A stretch of 51,638 nucleotides of DNA from Terriglobales bacterium. GTDB taxonomy: Bacteria; Acidobacteriota; Terriglobia; Terriglobales; Acidobacteriaceae. Shown piece after piece: positions 44,279 through 51,638 of this stretch (the first letter of the stretch is position 1; every line of letters starts with the position of its first letter). Under the pieces are notes generated by a model, which was not told the origin of the DNA, did not search any database, and worked only from the letters and a program-made list of their open reading frames with translations. Made by a program: the position numbers and the translations under genes. The stretch spans positions 1 to 51,638 of the forward strand of contig DATMPC010000036.1 of assembly GCA_035567895.1 (NCBI GenBank), read 5' to 3'.

Positions 44279-45057
44279 ATTTCGCAACGCTAATACTCAG
44301 TGAGAGCGAAGGGATCGCTCTGCTCACGCTGAATCGTCCTGACAAGCGCAACGCTATCAGCTACGAGCTAATCGCCGACCTGCAAAAGGCGCTCGAGGCC
44401 GTCGAGAAGTCTGCATCCCAGGTGCTGATCATCACCGGCGCAGGCAAGGCATTTAGCTCGGGCATGGATCTGGAGAATCTCAAATCACTGATCGGCAGAA
44501 CTCCGGAGCAGAACGTTGAAGATTCTCGCACCATGGCGCGGCTATTCCGTTCCATCTATGATTTTCCCAAGCCGACGATTGCTGCGGTGAACGGTGCTGC
44601 CATTGCCGGAGGCACGGGAATCGCGACAATTTGCGACTTCACTCTCGCCACTCAGGAAGCAAAGTTCGGCTACACCGAAGTTCGCATCGGATTCGTCCCA
44701 GCAATCGTCTCGAACTTCCTCGTGCGACAAGTGGGGGAGAAGCACGCGCGTGATCTGCTGCTGACTGGGCGCATCTTTGCCGCAGACGAGGCCCTTCGCC
44801 TCGGACTGGTGAATGAAATCGTTGATCCCGACCGCCTCTTGCCTCGCTCTTACGAACTTGCGCGCACGCTGATGGAAAATAGTCCCGCTTCGCTGCGCGC
44901 GACCAAGGAACTCCTGTCGCAAACCGTCAATGAGGAACTCGATCGCCGCCTTGAGTCCTCGATTGAAGAGAATGCGCGGATCCGGCAGACGCACGACTTC
45001 CGCGAAGGGATCAATGCCTTTCTGGAAAAGCGCAAACCACGTTGGAGCAGTCATTGA
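44275..45057 (+). CDS. Enoyl-CoA hydratase/isomerase family protein
   Basis: ATG 44275 overlaps the stop of the lyase gene, so translation is coupled. The 260-residue product has the crotonase fold: LTLNRPDKRNAISYELIADL, oxyanion-hole segment ITGAGKAFSSGMDLENL, AAVNGAAIAGGTGIATICDF, and FGYTEVRIGFVPA with the conserved catalytic-position Glu. Its place between HMG-CoA lyase and a carboxylase suggests methylglutaconyl-CoA hydratase (leucine pathway), but general enoyl-CoA hydratase activity cannot be excluded. Cytoplasmic. Confidence 0.85.
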   Translation: MNFATLILSESEGIALLTLNRPDKRNAISYELIADLQKALEAVEKSASQVLIITGAGKAFSSGMDLENLKSLIGRTPEQNVEDSRTMARLFRSIYDFPKPTIAAVNGAAIAGGTGIATICDFTLATQEAKFGYTEVRIGFVPAIVSNFLVRQVGEKHARDLLLTGRIFAADEALRLGLVNEIVDPDRLLPRSYELARTLMENSPASLRATKELLSQTVNEELDRRLESSIEENARIRQTHDFREGINAFLEKRKPRWSSH

Positions 45058-45503
45058 CGGCGAGCCGATTGCACCAACAGCGAAGCAGTCATGAGGTCCG
45101 GCTGCGCGTGCGCTACGCCGAAACCGACAAGATGGGTGTGGTGTACCACTCAAACTTCTTTATCTGGATGGAGATCGGCCGGGTCGAACTGATGCGCAAG
45201 CTCGGATTCAATTACAAGCAGATGGAAATTGAAGATGACTGCCATCTGCCGGTTGTCGACGCTCGGTGTCGCTATAAGTCGCCTGCGTACTACGACGAGG
45301 AGATCGTGGTGCGAACGGAGCTGCGCAATCTGCGCGGCTCGTTGCTGCACTTCGGATACGAAATCGTGCGCCAAAGTGACGGCGCCGTGCTGGCAGAAGC
45401 GGAAACCACTCACATTGTGGTCAACGCCCAGATGGAAAAGCGCCAGCTTCCCGAACGTTACCGGGCGGCCTTCGAGGCATTGGCAGGGCGATCACTGTTA
45501 TAA
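45054..45503 (+). CDS. YbgC/FadM-type acyl-CoA thioesterase (hotdog fold)
   Basis: I prefer TTG 45054, which overlaps the stop of the hydratase (TTGA) and has GGAG about 7 nt upstream; TTG 45042 is an alternative. The product (149 residues) is a 4HBT hotdog protein: VRYAETDKMGVVYHSNFFIW holds the catalytic Asp of the YbgC group. The helix MEIGRVELMRKLGFNYKQME and RYKSPAYYDEEIVVRTEL follow. It hydrolyses acyl-CoA thioesters and probably relieves CoA trapping in this pathway. It is the last clearly metabolic gene of the run. Confidence 0.82.
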   Translation: MTASRLHQQRSSHEVRLRVRYAETDKMGVVYHSNFFIWMEIGRVELMRKLGFNYKQMEIEDDCHLPVVDARCRYKSPAYYDEEIVVRTELRNLRGSLLHFGYEIVRQSDGAVLAEAETTHIVVNAQMEKRQLPERYRAAFEALAGRSLL

Positions 45504-45546
45504 ATCGCACATCTACATTCTTGACTGGGGCATCTATGCTATTGGA

Positions 45547-46203
45547 ATGCTCAGCTTGATCCTCGCCTGCGTAACCATGGGAGTTTGTGCGCTCTTCCTG
45601 TGGTACTTCTACTACGCGCGCAAATCGAGACAGAGAGCCTTCGAGGTTCTCGGCTGGATTGAGAGCCTCCTCAGCGGTCACGGCCATGTTGCCGGCCTCA
45701 AGTGGGAGGGCTCATCGAGTTTCCATGTGCCGCTTCGTTTGCGCTCCAACGTCTTCCACAACGCCAGTTTGCACGTGCATTTGATCCCGCGAGAACTTCC
45801 CCTGAACTGGCTCCTCGGCAAACTCAAGAAAAAAGAGGAGACCGCGGTGTTCCTAGCCGATCTCGATTGGGCTCCGCCGTTCAACCTTGAACTCGAGAGT
45901 TATCGTCTGTTTGCACGGACACGCAAAGATCTTGCTCCCGATGCGCCGGGCTGGGAGTTCGAGCAGACCACGCCGTTTATCTTGACCAGCCGAAATGACT
46001 GGCAAAAAGAAATTACGGCAGTAATTACAAATCTGCTGAGCTCCCCTGAACGCCAATTTCTGAGGATCGCCTTCCGTCGCGAGTCCCCGCACTTCACTGC
46101 GACTCTCTCGCTCGACGCGTTTGCGCCCCAATCGGCCTATCGCACAGAAATCTTCAATTCACTCCGCGAGCTCGCCACCGGCGCGTCAGCGCCGCAGATC
46201 TAG
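45547..46203 (+). CDS. Membrane-anchored protein of unknown function
   Basis: I place the start at ATG 45547; the frame is open upstream over the thioesterase end but that part is a shadow. The 218-residue product has one N-terminal helix (MLSLILACVTMGVCALFLWY) followed by a soluble domain with GWIESLLSGHGHVAGLKWEG, ADLDWAPPFNLELESYRLFA and LRIAFRRESPHFTATLSLDA. It looks like a conserved acidobacterial protein that I cannot name. It lies 43 nt after the thioesterase and could share its transcript. The ribosome-binding site is weak. Confidence 0.6.
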   Translation: MLSLILACVTMGVCALFLWYFYYARKSRQRAFEVLGWIESLLSGHGHVAGLKWEGSSSFHVPLRLRSNVFHNASLHVHLIPRELPLNWLLGKLKKKEETAVFLADLDWAPPFNLELESYRLFARTRKDLAPDAPGWEFEQTTPFILTSRNDWQKEITAVITNLLSSPERQFLRIAFRRESPHFTATLSLDAFAPQSAYRTEIFNSLRELATGASAPQI

Positions 46204-46206
46204 AAC

Positions 46207-46349
46207 GGCGTTTTCAACACGGAGTCACGGAGAACCGCGACAATCGGTAAAAGCCGAGCTGCCTTTCTAACGGTGGGCAAGAATCGCCTTCCAGGGTTTA
46301 CTCCCTCTAGTAGTTCTCCGTGCCTCCGTGTCTCCGTGGTGAAAACGCC
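46207..46349. repeat. CACGGAG-type palindromic repeat, copy 2, between convergent genes
   Basis: GGCGTTTTCAACACGGAGTC (46207 on) pairs with the right arm ending CTCCGTGGTGAAAACGCC (to 46349). It exactly fills the gap between the plus-strand membrane-anchored gene (stop 46203) and the minus-strand TerC gene (stop 46351). It may act as a bidirectional transcript end. Copy 1 is at 19281-19405. Confidence 0.7.
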
Positions 46350-46350
46350 C

Positions 46351-47277
46351 TTAGGACTCCCGCACGGTCTCCTTCTCCGGCCAGATCAGCGACGCTCCTA
46401 CTGACGCGGCCAAAATCAGCACTACTGCTCCAAGCGTAATGCTGAGTGGTGGCTCGTAGAAGTGAGAGGTCAGCATCTTGAGTCCGACCAGCATTAGGAC
46501 AATCGCGAGCCCGTAATGCAGAAAGCGAAACAGAGAAAAGAAGTGCTCCAAAGCAAAATACAGAGAGCGCAGCCCCAGAATCGCGAAGACGTTTGACGTG
46601 TACACGATGAAGGCGTCGCGAGTAATGGCCAGTATGGCTGGAATGGAGTCGACTGCGAAGATGAGATCGGTGGTCTCGACTACAAGCAGGGCGAGGAACA
46701 GGGGGGTAGCCATTCTGCGTCCTTCCCGCCGCACGAAGAACTTACTGCCTTCAAACTCCGGAACGATGGGAAAGAATTTTCGAAAAATCCGCAACACCAG
46801 ATTCTTGTCGGGATCGACATCAGGTTCGCTGTTCCGCAAAAGCCCGATGCCGCTGTAAACCAGGATGGCTCCAAAGACGTAGATAAGAAATTCGAATCGC
46901 TCCAGAAGCGAGACGCCTAACAGAATAAAAGCAAGTCGCATGACCAGCGCCCCAAGCACGCCCCACAACAGGACTTTGTGCTGGTATTCACGGGGAACGC
47001 GGAAGTAGCGGAACAAGACCAAAAAGACAAAGAGGTTATCGATGCTAAGAGACTCTTCCACCACATAGCCGGTAATGAACTGGAGCGCTGGGGTCCGTCC
47101 ATATTGGAAGAAAACTAACCCAGCAAAAGCGGCTGCAAGGAGTATCCAAAATCCGGTCCAAGCCATCGCCGCTTTGAAGCCCATTACCGGCGAGCGCCGA
47201 TGGAGCCCAAGATCCAGGGCCAACATGGCCAAAACGAAGAGATTGAATCCGATCCAAAACGCCAGAGAATGCGCCAT
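46351..47277 (-). CDS. TerC/Alx-family integral membrane protein
   Basis: The 308-residue product is a full-length TerC/Alx protein with about eight to nine membrane helices. Conserved blocks: FITGYVVEESLSIDNLFVFL (acidic EExLSxDN motif), LALLVVETTDLIFAVDSIPA (second acidic ExTDLxFAVDSIPA motif), RDAFIVYTSNVFAILGLRSL. These acidic residues lie in the membrane and are linked to metal-ion transport; Alx members export manganese. Named for tellurite resistance, but no other ter genes are near. I looked for a yybP-ykoY manganese riboswitch upstream and found none. The ribosome-binding site is weak. Confidence 0.9.
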   Translation of the reverse strand: MAHSLAFWIGFNLFVLAMLALDLGLHRRSPVMGFKAAMAWTGFWILLAAAFAGLVFFQYGRTPALQFITGYVVEESLSIDNLFVFLVLFRYFRVPREYQHKVLLWGVLGALVMRLAFILLGVSLLERFEFLIYVFGAILVYSGIGLLRNSEPDVDPDKNLVLRIFRKFFPIVPEFEGSKFFVRREGRRMATPLFLALLVVETTDLIFAVDSIPAILAITRDAFIVYTSNVFAILGLRSLYFALEHFFSLFRFLHYGLAIVLMLVGLKMLTSHFYEPPLSITLGAVVLILAASVGASLIWPEKETVRES

Positions 47278-48280
47278 TCGTCTCGTTCAGCAGTGTACAG
47301 GGAGAAAAAGAAATCGGGTGACCTCCACCCCTGCAACCGCAACATCGGCGCTTGCCGGGGACCCGGCGATCGGGCGATCGGATCATCGGGTGAAGTAAGA
47401 ACCGAACGCCAATGTTGTACGTTTCCACACTGCGGACGGGGCGTGACTCTCTAACGGGTGCGTCCAGAGTTGTTTGGAGCACACGTGGCAAGATACGGGG
47501 CACGGCTCCCGGTTCTTTTCGAGGAACTGATGTCATCACGCCGGCAGCGACTTCAAATTCACTGCTAATTCACTGATCAGGAGGCTAACAGTGAATTAAC
47601 AGCGAATTTATCAGCGAAAATAACAGTGAATTTCTTCCGCTGCATAAAACCCGCATAAACACTGGGGGTACCGGAGAGGGGCAGTGAATTAACAGTGAAA
47701 TTGCAGTGAATGCCAGGACTCGTGAAGCATAGGACCCTCATCGTTCTGCGCCTCCCTTTCTTGTAAGCGGAGCCAAGCTGCGAAGCTCCGGACCACGAAG
47801 CTGCGAAGCGATTGTCGATCTCCTCTTCCGTGGTACCGCGACTCGCTGGAAAGAGTCAAGGTTCTTACCGTCGCTCGCTGTGGAAATTAAAGTCAGAACC
47901 GTTCGCGGTAGCGGATGGGTGAAGTTGACGATGGCCCGCCGCGCGGTGTTCGCCGTTTCCTTCGTGACCTTCGTGTTCGCTCTAGCTGTTGCCGTTGCTT
48001 GGCTGTTACGTCCTGAGTCCGCCGCGGCGGAGCGGAAAGGATCTGATGTTGGTCCGTTGTCTTCCCTTTCCCCGTCCCCGATTTGTCCGACGTTTCATCC
48101 CGCAATTTGCTCAAACTTCGGGAGAACCGCTACGTCTAACCGCCGAAGACCGGGGTCCCCGCCAACTTGTCATCCCTTCGAAAGCTCAGGGCAGGCTCTG
48201 AGGCTGCCGAAGGATCCTGTGTTTTGTTCTGGCTGTTTGTTGCTGGGGTGGGAAGAAATTCCAATAAGGAGCAATTTCCA
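47278..48280 (+). other. 1-kb gene-poor region with repeats
   Basis: It holds the CATCGGGTGAAGTAAGAACC fragment (47365-47403), the CAGTGAATT array (47556-47711), a CCGCCGCGGCGGA unit (48018-48035) and a GGATC-type repeat (48168-48215). A 134-codon plus frame at 47880-48284 has a hydrophobic N-terminus but then runs through these repeats, so I do not call it a gene. Confidence 0.5.
47556..47711. repeat. Phased array of CAGTGAATT-like units
   Basis: Nine units of CAG(T/C)GAA(T/A): two on the minus strand (AATTCACTG at 47556 and 47567), four on the plus strand starting at 47589, 47600, 47612 and 47624, and three more at 47682, 47693 and 47704. Spacing within each group is 11-12 nt, about one helical turn. 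Not a CRISPR array: units are too short and there are no spacers of constant length. Confidence 0.65.
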
Positions 48281-49447
48281 ATGAAGCGTAGCCAAGCCGC
48301 GCTGAAAAGGATGGCGTTCTGCGTACTCTTCTTCCTGTCAGCACTTCCGATTGCCAAAGCAGCGGAACCGATCACGATCGCCATGACGGCCGATCGTTGG
48401 GAGACGAAGGAAAACGCGGAGTTCTTCCGCCAACTGGGCTTTTATCACGGCTTGATGCGACTGAACAGCGGCCATGCCGTACTGAAAGGCATCACGTTCA
48501 GCAATGGAACCATCGAGTTCGACGTAAATACGATTGGGCGGGGCGCACCCGGAATAGCTTTTCGAGAGCAAGACGAAAAGAATTTCGAGCTCGTATACCT
48601 CCGGCCTGATCCGGCCTGTCCGGCCTTTCATGCCTGCATACAATACACGCCGCAGACTCATGGTGTCCTGTTATGGGACCTGTTCCCGCAATATCAAACG
48701 CGGGCGGCGCTCCGGGAGAACGGGTGGAACCACATCAAGATGGTCGTATCCGGCCGGCGCATGAATGTTTTCGTGAACGATGCCACATCGCCCACGCTCG
48801 AGGTCGGAAGGTTAGAAGGAGACGCGATGAAAGGGGGGCTACACCTGGAGGGACCCGGCACTTTCGCAAACATCGTGATCACTCCCGATGCCGTCGACGG
48901 TCTTCCCCCGGAGGCGGCCAAAGATCCCACCGACGCGGATCGCGGCCTGATTCGGAACTGGCGTCTCTCAACTTTTTCCTCGCTGCCGAACGGTAAGGAT
49001 CCCGTCTATCACGACATGCCCGGTGCTTCGCAGGAGTGGAAGACAATCAGCACGGAGCGGAACGGGCTGGTAAATATCAGCCGCGAGTATGGCCGGCCTT
49101 TGCCCGAGCCGAACCGAGCCGTAGCCTGGCTGAAGACCACGATAACTTCCGACAGGAAACAGGAGAGGAAAGTAGATATCGGATGGACGCGCGAAGTGTG
49201 GGTATTCGTGAATGGGAAACTGCAGTACGCCGACAAAAATCTGTGGGAGCAGGAAGGAGCCAGAAAATTTCCCGACGCGCGATGTTCACTCGAGAATGGT
49301 TCCTTCACATTGCCTCTGGAAGCGGGCGACAATGAGGTCGCAGTGGCAATCGCAAACAACTTCTACGGATGGGGATTCATGCTGCGCCTTCCTGACGCGG
49401 AAGGGTTTCACCTGGCAGCAAAGTCGACGCCACCGCTACAGCACTAA
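48281..49447 (+). CDS. Secreted protein with concanavalin-like domains (family unknown)
   Basis: ATG 48281 follows AAGGAG by about 10 nt. The 388-residue product has a signal peptide (residues 1-27, MAFCVLFFLSALPIAKA). Residues about 45-205 resemble a LamG/DUF1080-like jelly roll: LNSGHAVLKGITFSNGTIEF, PGIAFREQDEKNFELVYLRP, HIKMVVSGRRMNVFVND, GGLHLEGPGTFANIVI. A second beta domain follows (AVAWLKTTITSDRKQERKVD, VWVFVNGKLQY, EAGDNEVAVAIANNFYGWGF), similar to sugar-binding modules of glycosidases. No catalytic residues can be named. Probably periplasmic, perhaps carbohydrate-binding. Confidence 0.7.
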   Translation: MKRSQAALKRMAFCVLFFLSALPIAKAAEPITIAMTADRWETKENAEFFRQLGFYHGLMRLNSGHAVLKGITFSNGTIEFDVNTIGRGAPGIAFREQDEKNFELVYLRPDPACPAFHACIQYTPQTHGVLLWDLFPQYQTRAALRENGWNHIKMVVSGRRMNVFVNDATSPTLEVGRLEGDAMKGGLHLEGPGTFANIVITPDAVDGLPPEAAKDPTDADRGLIRNWRLSTFSSLPNGKDPVYHDMPGASQEWKTISTERNGLVNISREYGRPLPEPNRAVAWLKTTITSDRKQERKVDIGWTREVWVFVNGKLQYADKNLWEQEGARKFPDARCSLENGSFTLPLEAGDNEVAVAIANNFYGWGFMLRLPDAEGFHLAAKSTPPLQH

Positions 49448-49737
49448 GCTTTCGTCAAACAGGCCAACTCCCGCGCGTGTCGGAGCTTGGAATGGAGTTG
49501 CGGCTGTTTGGCTGCTGCCTTAGCCGACCTCCCAATTCTGTCATTTCTGCTAGTGCCGCGCGTTCAAGGCCCACCCTAAAGTGTTTGTTTTGATGGCTCT
49601 GCTCTCTTCCCAGTTGCACCTGGAACTCGCCCACGTTTCCAGCATGTGCAGAAAACAAACGGGACGATGGCACCGCCGCGCGGGTGTATGCTTTTCGCTT
49701 CCTCAGGCACTTACAGCTTTTCCAGGAGGGTAGTCGC

Positions 49738-50253
49738 GTGAACAAACTGGTGGCGTTAGCACTGTTAGCGGGATTGTGGACACTAAGCGGCGCGACGGCG
49801 CGGGCCCAGACGACTTCGCCAAAAGAGAACACTGATCACGTGATCAGCGATCGCGATATAAATCTGTTGCGGAAAGATCTTCGTTCGCAAAGAAAACAAC
49901 TGATTGCGGCCAACTTGAAACTGTCGGATGCGGAAGCGGCGAAGTTCTGGCCGGTTTACGACCAGTATGTGGCCGAGTTGATTGCGATCAACGACAAGAA
50001 GTTCGCGGTGATTCAAGACTATGCTGACAATTGGGGGAAATTAACTAATGAGCAGTCGCTGTTGCTTATCCGGCAATGGGCGGACTTTGACATTCAGACA
50101 ACCCAATTACGGCAGAAGTACGTGCCGATCGTGGCCAAGGTGCTGGATGGAAAAAAGACAGCAACGTTCATCCAATTAGACCGGCGCATCGCCATGATGC
50201 TGGAACTCCAGGTAGTCTCGCAACTGCCGCTGGTGCAGGATCAGGATCGGTAG
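49738..50253 (+). CDS. Exported helical protein of unknown function
   Basis: GTG 49738 is supported by AGGAGGG 9 nt upstream; longer in-frame extension lacks such a site. The 171-residue product has a signal peptide (VNKLVALALLAGLWTLSGAT, cleaved near ARAQ). The mature part is mostly helical: LLRKDLRSQRKQLIAANLKL, SDAEAAKFWPVYDQYVAELI, TNEQSLLLIRQWADFDIQTT. This LS-x-x-E-A-x-x-F-W-P-V-Y-x-x-Y pattern recurs in periplasmic helical proteins of unknown function in Acidobacteriota. It could be a chaperone-like protein of the Spy/CpxP type, but the LTxxQ motif is absent. Single gene. Confidence 0.7.
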   Translation: MNKLVALALLAGLWTLSGATARAQTTSPKENTDHVISDRDINLLRKDLRSQRKQLIAANLKLSDAEAAKFWPVYDQYVAELIAINDKKFAVIQDYADNWGKLTNEQSLLLIRQWADFDIQTTQLRQKYVPIVAKVLDGKKTATFIQLDRRIAMMLELQVVSQLPLVQDQDR

Positions 50254-50321
50254 TACGGAACGTTTCCCAATCTGGCTTGGCAAAGAAAACGTCTCGTCTG
50301 TCTGCTATTTTCCCTGGTCTC

Positions 50322-50528
50322 CTATTCCGGTAGTCGAATCACCGGAGTCTCAGGTCGGCAGCAGACTCCGAAGTGCTGCCACAGTCGGAACCATGGGCTG
50401 GACGCGAGTGCTTCATCGTGCCTTCGGTTTGCAGCAGAGATATCGTGTGCGCTGAACGGTCTAATATCGGGAGCTTCGAACAGCTCCTCCAGCTGCTGGA
50501 TGTCATCAATGATGCCCTCAATATCCAT
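50322..50528 (-). CDS. Small acidic protein, 68 aa
   Basis: From ATG 50528 the frame encodes a protein with natural composition: MDIEGIIDDIQQLEELFEAP, DIRPFSAHDISAANRRHDEA, ASSPWFRLWQHFGVCCRPET. It is acidic at the N-terminus, with a Cys-Cys pair and no signal or membrane helix. The composition and the Trp/Arg-rich centre argue against a shadow frame. No ribosome-binding site is obvious, so initiation is uncertain. I do not recognise a family. Confidence 0.5.
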   Translation of the reverse strand: MDIEGIIDDIQQLEELFEAPDIRPFSAHDISAANRRHDEALASSPWFRLWQHFGVCCRPETPVIRLPE

Positions 50529-50635
50529 GCGTGACTAGTATATCGAAGGAACTCTGAATGCCCTGAAGACACTGGGACAGACCAACAGGCGCACGGCGGG
50601 TCACCGTCGCCCACCCATCGGCTACCTTCACCCCA

Positions 50636-50700
50636 GTCCGCCGCGGCGGACAAGCAGCCAAAACCAAACCCAAGATCCTTCGGCTTCGCTCAGGACGACA
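50636..50700. repeat. CCGCCGCGGCGGAC / GGATCCTTCGG repeat fragment
   Basis: A GTCCGCCGCGGCGGAC palindrome is followed by AAGATCCTTCGGCTTCGCTC and AGGACGAC, matching the right side of the TCATCCTGAG-type repeat at 34119-34288. It lies upstream of the VWFA-related gene. Confidence 0.5.
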
Positions 50701-50808
50701 AAGCGCTCGCTGGGGACCCCGACCGCCGACGGTTCCGATTTTTAGCGAATCTTTCTCAAGTTTTGTGGGTTAGCACCGAACAGCTGGATATGACCGGTAG
50801 GAGGAACC

Positions 50809-51638
50809 ATGCGCCGCCTGCCTCGCCTCGCTTTTGTCCCAATCTTCTGCGCCACCTTTTTGCTCGTCTTTTCACCTGCACGCGCGCAGGAGAGTGCCCA
50901 AAACAAAGACACAACGCTGACATCCGATGTAAACCTCGTCTCCGTGTACTTCACCGTGCGCGATTCGCACAAGCGCCTGCGCGACGATCTTGACCAGCAG
51001 CAGTTTCAAGTGCGTGAAGACGGCCGGCTGCAAACCATCAAGTTCTTCTCGCACCATTCGGATGTGCCGCTGAACGTCGGCGTCCTGCTGGATACCGGCA
51101 CCAGCACGCCGGCCACGCTGGCGTTTGAGGCGGAGGCAACCGGCATGTTCGTCGAACGCGTAGTCAGGCCAACCGATCTGGCTTTCCTGGTGAGCTATGC
51201 CAATCGCATTGAGACGCTGCAGGTGCCAACCTCTGACGTAGCGCTGCTGAAAGACCAGGCGCAGACGATTCGCGCGACTGGTCCGGTGGAGGTTTCTCTG
51301 CCCGCAGGACGCATTCCGTTTCCCGGTCCGCGCATGCCGATCCCGGGTGTTCAGCTCCCCGGCGTTCCGACTCCGCAACGCAACCGTGACCGCCCGGCTC
51401 GCCTCTCTGACTCAGTGCGCTTCTCGATATTTCATTACCTAAAGCGGGAGACGGGGCGCAAAGCGCTGCTGATCGTTGCGCTCTCGGACGACCAGCACAG
51501 CGAATCGACGCTCGAAGACGCGCTGATCGCGCTGCAGCAAAACGATGTGATCGCCTATGTGGTGCAGGTAACGGATGGGCCGCATGATAACTGCGACGTA
51601 TTTCACATCTTCAGTGAAGGCAAGCTAAGAAAGCTGGC
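50809..51638 (+). CDS. VWFA-related secreted protein, N-terminal part (cut by window end)
   Basis: ATG 50809 follows GGAGGAACC. The frame is open to the window end (276 codons, no stop). It has a signal peptide (RRLPRLAFVPIFCATFLLVF, cleaved near ARAQ). A leading strand pair (DVNLVSVYFTVRDSHKRLRD, QQQFQVREDGRLQTIKFFSH) and a von Willebrand A-like start (LNVGVLLDTGTS) match the acidobacterial VWFA-related group (TIGR03436 type). In most members the motif is DTSGS or DTSNS; here DTGTS, so the metal-binding MIDAS is partly altered. A Pro-rich insert (FPGPRMPIPGVQLPGVPTP) breaks the domain. Probably cell-surface protein interaction. Confidence 0.8.
   Translation, partial: MRRLPRLAFVPIFCATFLLVFSPARAQESAQNKDTTLTSDVNLVSVYFTVRDSHKRLRDDLDQQQFQVREDGRLQTIKFFSHHSDVPLNVGVLLDTGTSTPATLAFEAEATGMFVERVVRPTDLAFLVSYANRIETLQVPTSDVALLKDQAQTIRATGPVEVSLPAGRIPFPGPRMPIPGVQLPGVPTPQRNRDRPARLSDSVRFSIFHYLKRETGRKALLIVALSDDQHSESTLEDALIALQQNDVIAYVVQVTDGPHDNCDVFHIFSEGKLRKL

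Noticed and set aside
47278-47560. yybP-ykoY manganese riboswitch before the TerC gene
   Set aside because: Its conserved core is not visible; only an ordinary GGGT/ACCC hairpin is present.
47556-47711. CRISPR array
   Set aside because: Units are about 9 nt with 11-12-nt period and mixed orientation; no spacers, no cas genes.
47880-48284. 134-codon plus frame with a hydrophobic N-terminus
   Set aside because: It runs through dispersed repeat sequence, has no domain and no good start; not called as a gene.

Overview
The window looks like chromosomal DNA of an Acidobacteriota bacterium, most likely class Terriglobia (Koribacter-like soil lineages). I infer this from the protein families present: two MacB/FtsX-type permeases of the acidobacterial ADOP kind with a PadR regulator, an Oar-like TonB-dependent receptor with an N-terminal carboxypeptidase-regulatory domain, a VWFA-related secreted protein at the right edge, a TIGR03118-type propeller protein, a DUF899 protein, and many dispersed palindromic intergenic repeats. 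No database search was possible, so names rest on recognisable motifs.

Left part (1 to about 16.1 kb) is mosaic and accessory-like. It opens with the 3' end of a Flp-type pilin gene. Facing it is a tightly overlapped operon of two short unknown genes and two LuxR-type HTH genes whose reading frames overlap by about 260 nt. Then come a MarR regulator, a secreted NTF2/SnoaL-like protein, a TetR regulator divergent from an aspartic-protease/NTF2 lipoprotein with a perfect palindrome between them, a TIGR03118 protein, a frameshifted SDR dehydrogenase, a DUF899 protein, a secreted phosphoesterase, a frameshifted receiver-like gene, and a cassette of a 43-residue membrane peptide, an S8 subtilase and a multi-pass membrane protein. 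Two 45-nt tRNA 3' fragments without 5' halves (ending at 4599 and 16062) look like attachment-site scars. A dispersed repeat of about 35-55 nt occurs four times here and I found no copy further right. These signs suggest one or more decayed integrated elements.

Middle part (16.1 to 31 kb, mostly minus strand): an MdtABC-like RND efflux operon (membrane fusion protein, then two permeases, no TolC-type outer membrane gene), a coproheme decarboxylase (HemQ/ChdC), a phosphoketolase, and a large TonB-dependent receptor ending at a clear terminator.

31 to 40 kb: an ADOP permease, a Tat-exported DJ-1/PfpI-YHS fusion, a PadR regulator and a divergent second ADOP permease with a dyad between them, an Ig-like secreted protein, a frameshifted small membrane protein and a helix-hairpin-helix lipoprotein.

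40 to 46 kb: an AlkA-type glycosylase, then a plus-strand run for acyl-CoA metabolism: B12-binding mutase subunit, biotin-dependent carboxyltransferase, HMG-CoA lyase, enoyl-CoA hydratase and YbgC-type thioesterase. This fits leucine/branched-chain acyl-CoA breakdown. A membrane-anchored protein of unknown function follows.

46 to 51.6 kb: a TerC/Alx-family membrane protein, a 1-kb gene-poor stretch with a phased array of CAGTGAATT units, two secreted proteins of unknown function, a small acidic protein, and the 5' part of a VWFA-related protein cut by the window edge.
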